A DNA stretch of 64,000 nt from CBFHMJ01 sp965656875. GTDB taxonomy: Bacteria; Pseudomonadota; Gammaproteobacteria; Enterobacterales; Alteromonadaceae. The stretch lies in assembly GCA_965656875.1 (NCBI GenBank), contig CBFHMJ010000033.1:62001-126000 (forward strand), given 5' to 3'. This document shows, piece after piece, positions 29,150 through 38,400 of the stretch (position 1 is its first letter; every line of letters begins with the position of its first letter). Both the position numbers and the translations under genes were made by a program. The notes beneath the pieces are model-generated. The model had not been told where the DNA came from, searched no databases, and was given only the letters and a program-made list of their open reading frames with translations.

Positions 29150-32100
29150 TTACAGCAAGTCCTGAGCTTCTTCGGCGGATAGTTCGCCGGAAGCCAGTTT
29201 TGCCAGAATGTCATCCATATCTTGCTCGGCTTGTTCTTCGTTTGCCGGATCGACAGGCTGCGTGTCCGCTTCTGTCTGCGGCGCACTGTTGTAGCCGAGG
29301 ACTTTTTTCAATTGTTCTGCCTGGGTTTTGATGGTGGTCAGGCTGAATAAATCGGCCATTTCCATCATGCCAGGGTGGAGCTGATCAAATTCTTTGTATA
29401 GCTGGGTGGTCAGAATTGAATTTCCGCCCAGGTCGTTAAAGCTTTCTTCGTAGTCAAACTCAGGCATCCCAAGAACTTTGCGCCAGGCGCTGGCGACCAG
29501 GCGGTCAATGTCGTCCGGATCACTAATACCTTTAAGCACAACATCAGGCATGTCGCCTGCGTCAGCAATGGCCGCTGATGCCACGTCAGTTGTGTTGTGT
29601 GTCAGGTGGCGTTCCAGCGCGGGTGACGGAATCAGGCCAAGGTTTCGGATATCACTGAGGCTGGCACTGGCGTTCAGGTCGGCCAACACGACAGATGCAG
29701 GTAGTTGTTCACCGGCGTGCATGGCCCGAGCCAGTAAACTCAGTGCTAAAGCGGTATCTATTGGTGCAAAGAATTCGTTTTCATCAACGGCATCCCACTG
29801 CACTGCAATGCCGGTTTCTCGCCAGGCAGGCCAGCAGACAGAAAGCGCGGGTAATCCTTGATCACGACGATACTCTGCCAGTGCATCCAGGAAACTGTTG
29901 GCGGCGGTGTAATCGCTTTGACCTGGATTACGCAATACGGTGGCAATCGAGGAATACATGACAAAGAACTGAAGTTCGTCACTCAGGGTGAACTGATGCA
30001 GATTCCAGGCACCTTGCGCTTTGCCATCCACAACGTCGTGGATTTGTTGATCGGTTTTGTTCAACAGGTATCCCGCGCCAGCACGACCTGCGGCATGGAT
30101 GACACCATTGATGCGTTGATGCTGATCACGAAGTTGATCTGTCAGGGCTTTAACGGCGTGTTGATCTGACAGGCTGATACCGTGGCAACTGATAGTGGTG
30201 CCTGTCGCTTTAATAGCTTGTAATTGTTTGATTTTTTCTCTTAAACCCGGGGCGGTTTGTGGATCATCCAACAGGGCTTTCCAGTCATTCTCGGCGGGAA
30301 TATCACGGGTGCCAATTAACGCCAGGCTTAAGTGTCCGGTGCCGTTTTTGTTTTTGCTGACGCCGGTTTGTTGCTGGTATTGAGCAAACTGTTGGGTTAA
30401 ATACCAGGCCAGTTCCATACCCAGTGCGCCTGTGCCACCTGAAATCAGATAAACGCCGTCATCGGTCAGTTTGATTTGTTCTTCAAAATCCAGGTTAAGA
30501 ATTTCAAGCTGTTCAGTCAGACGTTTGTTATTGCGGTGCCAGACAAGCTGACTGTGATTAGTGGTTGTGGTATCCCAGGCCATCAAATTGTCGATAAGCC
30601 AGTTTGCGCTTTCATCGTGTAAATCGTGACGACTGATATCCAGACAGGACAGATTCAACTGTGGATTTTCCATGCCAGCGATTCGAACAAAAGCAGCGAC
30701 TGCCGCCTGATCGGGTTCCACTTCGTACTGTTGTTCGTCATCCAGCGGAGTTGTTACCCCTTGGGTGGTCAGGACGAAACTTGGGCCGTTTATCAGCACT
30801 TTTTCCTGTACCAGGCCGTTTAACCAGCTCTTAAGTAATGACAGTGACTCAGATAAATGTTCGACACCGGTTGCGTTGAAACTTTCGGTTACTGCGCCCG
30901 CATAGATAACAGCGGAAAACTCTTGTTTGTCGAGAGTTTGCAGTTGCTGACGGACCGCATCAGCAGTTTCCTTGTCATTAGTGCCAACATGAGGTGGCAG
31001 GTATAAATCAACGACATGGCCCAGTTGATGATCCAGCAGGCCAAGCAAGGCTGTTTGTACTGGCTGTCCGTTATGAATAAACAGGACAGATTCATTGGTA
31101 ACGGCTTCATTGCGTGCATCGTCTGGCAGTGTCGGTAAGGTGTCTGCTGATTCCGGCACATGTACCGCTCGCAAGGCGAATAACTGAGGATGTGAAGGCG
31201 CTTGATCAAACGATTCAGAGTCAGGCACACGTTTAATGGTGTATTCGTCAATACGGCCGCAGACATCGCCATGATTGTCCATCAGCCGAATGTCAAAGGT
31301 ATACATTTCGTCGGTGACATGTCGAGTGGTAAACCAGACGAACACTTCATCCGGCAGCTTGCTGGATACCAGGAAATTTTTATAAGAGAACGGCAGGAAT
31401 AAATCACCATCCCCCAACATGTGATTTGCGGCATTTACCGCAACATCTAGCAGAGCCGGATGCCAGGCGTAGATCTCGCTTTCATGTGCAAACGGTCCAG
31501 GCAGTGCCAGCTTGACCATGAATTCGCTCATGTCATCTTTATGCCAGCCATCGACAAACGAGTGATTCCAGCGGTCGCCGATATCCAGTCCCTTACGCAC
31601 ATCGTCTGCCCGGGAGAACAACAGATGTCGGGAAAATCCCGGAATCAAACTGACTGGATTGATAACTTCAACTTCCGGCGTTTGTTCTTCCAGTCGAATG
31701 GTCGCTTCTGCATGAACTTCCCAGTCTAAATCTCGCGAATGGGCGTTAATCCCTTTGTCATCCCGGCTGACGATACGAATGCTGTAACGCTGGCTGTCTT
31801 TTTCCTGCACCTGAATATGTAAATCGCGGTTTTCTTTCGGATAAATGGCGAACGGTGATAAGAATTGCACCCGTTCAAACACCAAGGGCCACGGGTGATC
31901 ATGATAGTGAGCTCCCCGCAACTGAATGGCGACCTGCAACATGATTTCGATATAGCAGGTACCTGGTAAAATACAGACGCCTTTGACGATATGGTCTGCT
32001 AGTTCCCAGTGTTTACGAGCGCTCAGATTCACGCGATACAGATGGAAGCCAAAGCTGTCTACCACACACTGATCCAGTAATGGATGGTTAAAGGTTTTTG

Positions 32101-34132
32101 CGCTGGCACCTTGATTCAGTGCGCGTTCCGCTGCGACCGTAGCTTCAACCCAACAGCTTTCCTGAGCGAATGGGTAAGCCGGTAAGGAAACTCGACGACA
32201 GTCGTATCCGCTGAACAACATGGCCCAGTCAGGATTCGCACCCCGAACCCAGTGCAGTTGTAACTCGGTTAAAATGTGCTGACGATTGTTCTGTTCAGGT
32301 GAATCTTGATTTGACAGCAAGCTGTTTGCCTGCTGGCTCATTTGCTGTTGTTCGCTTTCGGTCAGTTCATGACGGTTTCCGCTGGATTGCGGCACTACTT
32401 TAAACTGATTGAACTGCCAGGCGTTGCTGGTGGCAATCGTGCCCTGACTCAGGAATTGCTCCAGTGACTGAATGGCACTCTGGTGTGAGTCGGCCAGAAT
32501 ACCCAGTCGGGTTTGATGATGCATCCGACCGAGCGCCGCAGTAAAACAAATATCCTGCCAGCGTTGTTGTAGCCCTGATTCCCCTTTCAGGTGAGCTAAA
32601 AAATTCCGCGCCTGACGCTTCAGTGCATCAGGGTTGATCGCGGATAGCAGAAATAAGTGTTCCTGCTTATCTGCAAGGGGGTTTTGTGTTGCGGGGGGAT
32701 GAATCTCGTTAGCTTCACGAACAATGACATGGCAGTTAGTGCCACTCAGACCAAATGAGTTAATACCGGCTACCCGTTGCTGGCCCTGAGCAACTGTCCA
32801 CGGGCGTAATACATCATTGACGTACACCGGTGATTGTTCAAAAGGGATATTACGGTTAGGCGTATTGAAATTCAGGCTTGGCGGCAGTTGACCGTGCTGG
32901 ATCGCCAGCAATACTTTGCTGAGTCCGGCCAGGCCAGCACCGTTATCCATATGACCGATATTGGTTTTGACACTACCAATACCGCAGAATTGTTTGCGTT
33001 GCGTGAAGCTGGAAAAAGCTTGTTGAATACCTGCAACTTCAATCGGATCGCCAAGTCGTGTCGCCGTACCGTGAGCTTCGATATAACTGACTTGTTCAGG
33101 TTCCAGATTGGCGTCCTGTAACGCATCCTGAATTAATCGCGCCTGTGCATCAGAGTTTGGTGCGGTGATCCCAACAGACAAACCATCCTGATTGATAGCA
33201 CTACCGGCGATGACGGCAAGAATGTTGTCGCCGTCTGCAACGGCTTGATCATAGTTTTTCAGCACAAACGCAATCACGCCTTCAGCGGCAGACGTGCCAT
33301 CACTGAAATCATCAAAGGTTTTCGTGCGTTCATCAGCCGCAATTGTGTCCTGAATATCTTTCGTGCCAACGCCGGTATCGTCTCTGTCCATGACGGGCAA
33401 ATAGTCAATCTTGACGGCACCGGCAATCGCCATATCACATTCATTATTTCGGATAGAACGAATTGCCTGATGAACACCGACAAGGCCAGAGGAGCAGGCG
33501 GTATCAATCATCATGGTTGGACCGCGTAAATCCAGTTGATAGGCAAGACGACTGGCGATGATGGATTTTACGTTGCCTGCTACCGCGATTTCCGGTGCAT
33601 CCGGTGCAAAGGTGTGAATAATGTGACGGTAATCCTGACCAAAGTCGGCGCTGTAACCGACAAAAACACCGGTTTTACTGCCTCGAATACTGTCGCCGCC
33701 ATAACCGGCATCTTCGAGCGCTGACCAACCGGTTTGTAAAAACAACCGTTGGTTCGGGTCCATCAGATTGGCTTCCTGTTTGGACATGCCAAAGAAGCGG
33801 TAATCGAATTTATCGATATCGTCCAGGAAGCTTTCTCGTTGATAGTCCTGTTCAGAGATGCGATGAAAGACACCGCGCAAATGGAGATATTCTTCAAATG
33901 CTTCACGACGCCCTGGTGGTAAATCACGAATTCCCGTTTCGCCATTGGCTAACATGGTCCAGAACGCGCTCAGGTCATTGGCACCGCCAATACGAGCAGA
34001 TGCACCGATGATCGCCACTTCGGTCGAACCTTGCGGTGTGCTGTCATCCGCCTTTACCAGCGTGATATCGTTGGCTTTGGCATCTTGCTGATTGAGCAAG
34101 TCGTCGAGTGCCAGGTTTTTAATGTCCATCAT
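29150..34132 (-). CDS. AT-less PKS module KS-DH-KR-ACP (first)
   Basis: 1660 residues with a good GAGGA site before a double ATG. The KS (about 37-465) has DTACSSG near 212, AHGTAT and TNIGH. The DH (about 660-930) has the canonical H-I-V-K-G-V-C-I-L-P motif near 712 and an HPALLD second motif. The KR (about 1230-1470) has ISGGTGALG and a YSS / SDYTAAN catalytic set; AGAGY at the LDD position lacks the Asp, which suggests an A-type ketoreductase. The ACP Ser is near 1570 (LGGNSIL). There is no AT. The C-terminus ends in an acidic segment then a helix (ILAKLASGELSAEEAQ) that mirrors the N-terminal helix of the next protein, a likely docking pair. It accepts the chain from the glycine-like module upstream. 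Confidence 0.92.
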   Translation of the reverse strand: MMDIKNLALDDLLNQQDAKANDITLVKADDSTPQGSTEVAIIGASARIGGANDLSAFWTMLANGETGIRDLPPGRREAFEEYLHLRGVFHRISEQDYQRESFLDDIDKFDYRFFGMSKQEANLMDPNQRLFLQTGWSALEDAGYGGDSIRGSKTGVFVGYSADFGQDYRHIIHTFAPDAPEIAVAGNVKSIIASRLAYQLDLRGPTMMIDTACSSGLVGVHQAIRSIRNNECDMAIAGAVKIDYLPVMDRDDTGVGTKDIQDTIAADERTKTFDDFSDGTSAAEGVIAFVLKNYDQAVADGDNILAVIAGSAINQDGLSVGITAPNSDAQARLIQDALQDANLEPEQVSYIEAHGTATRLGDPIEVAGIQQAFSSFTQRKQFCGIGSVKTNIGHMDNGAGLAGLSKVLLAIQHGQLPPSLNFNTPNRNIPFEQSPVYVNDVLRPWTVAQGQQRVAGINSFGLSGTNCHVIVREANEIHPPATQNPLADKQEHLFLLSAINPDALKRQARNFLAHLKGESGLQQRWQDICFTAALGRMHHQTRLGILADSHQSAIQSLEQFLSQGTIATSNAWQFNQFKVVPQSSGNRHELTESEQQQMSQQANSLLSNQDSPEQNNRQHILTELQLHWVRGANPDWAMLFSGYDCRRVSLPAYPFAQESCWVEATVAAERALNQGASAKTFNHPLLDQCVVDSFGFHLYRVNLSARKHWELADHIVKGVCILPGTCYIEIMLQVAIQLRGAHYHDHPWPLVFERVQFLSPFAIYPKENRDLHIQVQEKDSQRYSIRIVSRDDKGINAHSRDLDWEVHAEATIRLEEQTPEVEVINPVSLIPGFSRHLLFSRADDVRKGLDIGDRWNHSFVDGWHKDDMSEFMVKLALPGPFAHESEIYAWHPALLDVAVNAANHMLGDGDLFLPFSYKNFLVSSKLPDEVFVWFTTRHVTDEMYTFDIRLMDNHGDVCGRIDEYTIKRVPDSESFDQAPSHPQLFALRAVHVPESADTLPTLPDDARNEAVTNESVLFIHNGQPVQTALLGLLDHQLGHVVDLYLPPHVGTNDKETADAVRQQLQTLDKQEFSAVIYAGAVTESFNATGVEHLSESLSLLKSWLNGLVQEKVLINGPSFVLTTQGVTTPLDDEQQYEVEPDQAAVAAFVRIAGMENPQLNLSCLDISRHDLHDESANWLIDNLMAWDTTTTNHSQLVWHRNNKRLTEQLEILNLDFEEQIKLTDDGVYLISGGTGALGMELAWYLTQQFAQYQQQTGVSKNKNGTGHLSLALIGTRDIPAENDWKALLDDPQTAPGLREKIKQLQAIKATGTTISCHGISLSDQHAVKALTDQLRDQHQRINGVIHAAGRAGAGYLLNKTDQQIHDVVDGKAQGAWNLHQFTLSDELQFFVMYSSIATVLRNPGQSDYTAANSFLDALAEYRRDQGLPALSVCWPAWRETGIAVQWDAVDENEFFAPIDTALALSLLARAMHAGEQLPASVVLADLNASASLSDIRNLGLIPSPALERHLTHNTTDVASAAIADAGDMPDVVLKGISDPDDIDRLVASAWRKVLGMPEFDYEESFNDLGGNSILTTQLYKEFDQLHPGMMEMADLFSLTTIKTQAEQLKKVLGYNSAPQTEADTQPVDPANEEQAEQDMDDILAKLASGELSAEEAQDLL

Positions 34133-34159
34133 GCGTCCTCATCAACCGTTAAAATTTGC

Positions 34160-35416
34160 TTACTGAACAAACTGAGCCAGTTCTTGTTCACACCCGGTTT
34201 GCTCCGCAACCTGACGGAAGCGCATTTGCATTTCCTGTTCAGTAGCGCCTTTGCAGGCCATGATTTGCTGCAATAACTTCATCGCGGTTACCATCTCATC
34301 CGGGCTGGCAGTTGAACCGGCTGTACTGTGTTGTTCATGCATGTCTTTCAGTTGTTGATAGGGTTGTACAACACCTTGTTGATAGGCATCGTTATCGAAG
34401 TTGGTATTACGGGTAGCGACGGCCACGGCCATACATTTGCCCAGTACGGTTGGTCGTTCTTTCAGTGCCTGAATGGCCGGTTGAAGTGCGTCCTGCATCG
34501 CTTTTTCGTCGTCTGGTTTATCCAGTGCAAAAGCAGACACGTTGGGTAATGTGGTCGTTGCCAGTTTTTTCAGGACATCCTTCGGACCCGCTTCAACAAA
34601 CGTGTCGATGTTGGCTTCCTGGGACAAATACAGTAAAGAATCCTGCCATTGAACTGGACTGGTGATTTGCGCAATTAAAGAGGTTTTGATGCTGTCACTG
34701 TCACCATGAGGCTGAGCTGTGACATTTGAAATCACCGGAATATGTGGCTCTTCCAGGTCAATGTCGTTGATGACATCAGTAAATTCTTTTGCGGCAGGCT
34801 CCATGTAAGGGCTGTGGAAGGCTCCACTGACTCGAAGCGGGATCACATTGCCACCTTCGGCTTTCAGTTGTTCGCCCAGAGCTTTGAGCTGTTCAACATC
34901 GCCAGACAGGACTTGTTGACGCGGCGAATTGTAGTTTGCAACAACAAATGTTTGGCCGAATCCATCCATGCTGTTACAGATTTTTTCCAGATGTTCGCGG
35001 GTGAGTTTGGTTGCGGCAGACATACCGGTTTTACCGTCATTGCCACAACGAGCCATTGCCAGACCGCGAGCGCGCGCCAGCTTTAATCCATCTTCAAGAC
35101 TCATTGCGCCGGCAGCGACCAGCGCACTGAGTTCGCCAAGGCTGTGACCCGCCATTGCGCCCGGGGTTAATCCCGTTTGTTGCTGAAATACCTGCCACGC
35201 GGCGACACTACAAAGCAAAATCGCAGGCTGGGTGTTTTCAGTACTGTTCAGTACGTCCGCTGATTCGGCAAAACACAGGTTTTCCATGTCCAGCCCCAGG
35301 GTGTCTGACGCTTTGGAAAACATCTGGCGAACGATTTGATGTTGTTCAAACAGTTCTTTGCCCATGCCCACGTACTGTGAGCCTTGCCCGGAAAATAGAA
35401 TTGCTAGTTTTTTCAT
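34160..35416 (-). CDS. Free-standing malonyl-CoA acyltransferase (trans-AT)
   Basis: 418 residues with a FabD-like acyltransferase fold over about 1-300: FSGQGSQYVGMG at the N-terminus, nucleophile elbow GHSLGEL near 92, and a GAFHSPYM motif near 210, typical of malonyl selectivity. It is about 100 residues longer than FabD. The C-terminal extension contains ATRNTNFDNDAYQQGVVQPY, a segment I associate with acyltransferases of trans-AT PKS systems. Its ATG overlaps the stop of the initiating megasynthase by four bases (ATGA), so the two are translationally coupled. It should load malonate onto the ACPs of the three KS modules that lack their own AT (29150-34132, 24311-29095 and the KS-ACP part of 17438-24292). 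Confidence 0.93.
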   Translation of the reverse strand: MKKLAILFSGQGSQYVGMGKELFEQHQIVRQMFSKASDTLGLDMENLCFAESADVLNSTENTQPAILLCSVAAWQVFQQQTGLTPGAMAGHSLGELSALVAAGAMSLEDGLKLARARGLAMARCGNDGKTGMSAATKLTREHLEKICNSMDGFGQTFVVANYNSPRQQVLSGDVEQLKALGEQLKAEGGNVIPLRVSGAFHSPYMEPAAKEFTDVINDIDLEEPHIPVISNVTAQPHGDSDSIKTSLIAQITSPVQWQDSLLYLSQEANIDTFVEAGPKDVLKKLATTTLPNVSAFALDKPDDEKAMQDALQPAIQALKERPTVLGKCMAVAVATRNTNFDNDAYQQGVVQPYQQLKDMHEQHSTAGSTASPDEMVTAMKLLQQIMACKGATEQEMQMRFRQVAEQTGCEQELAQFVQ

Positions 35417-38400
35417 GATGTTAAACCTTCCTGAGAAGCAGCGATGATGGCTTTACTTAAGCGGACGTAATCGTTAATCAGGCCATATACCGGTTGTTGA
35501 CTAAGGCGCTGGTGGTTGAATTCCACCCGCAGAGCGACGGATTCAGCGTCGCTGTCATCAATAATGAGTTGAAAATCAAAACGTTTATGTTGAGTTGATG
35601 CCGCATCGCCGACATGGCGAACCAGAAACAGGCAATCGTTGTTCACTGTGCGATCTGCTTCAGGTGGCACCGGAAAAATACTGGACGCTTCACGTTGATG
35701 TTTGACGAGCTGGAAAATCTCTTCGATCTGAGTCAGGCGGCTAAAATCCAGTTGTAACGGGCGATAGCCTTTACCTGGCTGATTCAGATAAAGCGTGATC
35801 ACGTCCTGTTCCAGTCGTTTGTGCAGGAAAAATCCCTGCAAGCCCACCAGTACATCGGCCAGACTGACATGATGGTGTGATGCCAGTGCGGTAAGCTGAG
35901 TTGAAACGTCCGCGCCTGGTTCAACCAATAGCTGACCAACCTGATCGGCTTGATTGGCAGAGACATCAAAAAACTCAGTGGGTAGCGTCAGCGGGTGATA
36001 ATCCGCTGTTTGTTGCGATGCCAGCTTGTCACTAACCAGCGTTGCCAGTGCGCCAATAGTTGGATTGGCGAAGATATCAGTGACATGAATTAACCCCGGC
36101 CAGATTTGGTCCAGCTCGTTGTGCATCAGCATCAGGCTGAACGAATTGCCACCCACATCGAAGTAGCTGACATGGCGGCTGATCTGCTTATGACCCAGTA
36201 ATTTTTGCCAGACATCACGGATATCCCGCACGACAGCGTCATCCTGTTCATCCGTTGTCTGTGCTTCATCGTCGTTACTGTTCTGTGTCTGCCAGTGTGA
36301 TAAATCGTCCGGTAATTGATTTCGGTCGATCTTGCCGTTAGGCGTCATGGGTAATTCATCAAGCGCGATAATCAGGCCCGGTACCATGTAATCAGGTAGT
36401 TGCTGACGGAGTTGCTGGCGAAGTCTGGCTTCAATGTCCTGTGCGTGGGTGTTGTCTTTTTCGGTGAGCTGACAGAAGGCAACCAGCATCGGATTGTGTG
36501 GTGACAGGTGTCTGACAACGACGGCGCCTTGTGCAACGTCCGGACTTTCATTCAATACACTGTCTATTTCAGCCAGCTCGATACGATAGCCCCGTAGTTT
36601 GACCTGATGGTCATTTCTGCCGTGGTACATCAGCTCACCGTCCTGATTCCAGGCGGCCAGATCACCAGTCCGATACATCAATTCACCAGGTTCGAACGGG
36701 TTTGCGGTAAAAGCGTCGTCGGTTTTTTGCTGATCAAATAAATAACCATTCGCCAGGCAATCACCGGCCAGATACAAATCGCCAATACTGCCAATCGGCA
36801 TCAGTTGTTTTTCGTCGTTCAATACATAGGCGTTGGCGTTTGCCAGCGGTTGACCGAGAGAAACATGTGAGGCGTTCGTCAGGTTTTTCACACTGGCCCA
36901 GACGGTCGCTTCTGTCGGGCCATAGACGTTAAAAATGTTCAGGTCAGTGATTTGTTGTAACTGAGGTAAGAGTTCTGCCGGGAAAGCTTCGCCACCAATG
37001 AGCAGTCGTTCAACCTGGGCGAATGTTTCAGCCAGTTCCGTGGCGTTTGCTAACAGTTGCAAACGGCTTGGGGTGATTTGTACGACATTGACATTTTTAT
37101 CGGCAATTAACCGGGCCAGCGCGGTCGGGTCTTGCTGCTGTTGTTCACTGGCGAGTACCAGGGTGCCGCCGCGTAGCAAGGTGACGAAGACTTCTAACAC
37201 GAAAATATCAAAACTAACGGTTGTCAGGCCCAGTGTGGTCGCATCGTCCGGCCAGTTCAGTCGTTCAGCTATAGCCGTTACAAAACTGGTTAATGCGCCG
37301 TGTTTGACCATGACACCTTTGGGTTTGCCGGTTGAACCTGAGGTGTAAATGACATAAGCCAGTTGTTCAGGGTTGAGCGCTGGCAGTGGCTGACGACGGC
37401 TGGCAGCAACAGCCCGAACTTTGGCCGGATTGACCAGAGTGCCTTCCCAGTTGTCATCGGTCATCAGTGCCGGATCAGCGACCAGAACACTAACCTGAGC
37501 ATGGTTCAACATGTAGTTAATGCGTGCTGCTGGATATTCCGGATCAAGTGGGATGTATGACGCACCTGTACGAAGAACTGCCAACAACGAAATAATAAGC
37601 TGGGAATTACGGGGTAATAAAACGGCGACCTGTTGGTCTGGTGTTACGCCTTTGGCGATCAGAACATGGGCCAGGCGTTCGGATTTTGCCAGCAGTTGTT
37701 CGTAGCTTAAATCGGCATCGGTGGCTTTAACGGCGATGCAGTCTGGTAGTCGTTCAGCAACCGGCACCAGACGATCAGGGAGTGGGGTTGTGTCGTAAGA
37801 TTCACCCGACTGATTAAATGTCACCACTTGCTGTTGAATGGCGTCCTGGCTGAGTTGCGCTGCGTCTGTAACCGGACGATCTGATTGCTCACTGAACAAT
37901 GTTAGTAATTCAACGTACTGGGTTGCCCAGGCTGCAATAGTTGCTTCATCAAATAAGCGGGTGGCATAGATGAAATTGCAGTATAAGCGGTTTTTCTGAT
38001 CCGTAATTTCCAGCGTTAGATCGAAAGACGCGCCAGCAATATCGACCTGGCAGGGTTCAAACGATAAGCCAGCCGCCTGTTGCAGGCGTCTGTCACCAGT
38101 TTCATAAATAAACATGGTGTCGAATAACGGATTTCGGCTGATATCTCGTTTAACATCAAGCGCTTCAACAATGTATTCAAGCGGGGTATTACAGTGGGTG
38201 TAGGCCAGACTACATTGTTCAGTCACCTGTTTAATCAGGGCATCAAAGCCGGATTCAGGGTCGATTTTGGTGCGAATAGCCAGCGTTTGCGCAAACATGC
38301 CGACTGTACGATCGAAAGGACCGTTAGCACGACGGTCAAACGGAATGCCAATACAGATATCCTGCTGCTGACTGAGTTTGTAAATCAAAGTACTGAACAA

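Noticed and set aside
34160..35416. Free acyltransferase as the housekeeping FabD of fatty-acid synthesis
   Set aside because: It overlaps a megasynthase gene, has a C-terminal extension unlike FabD, and no fab genes are near.
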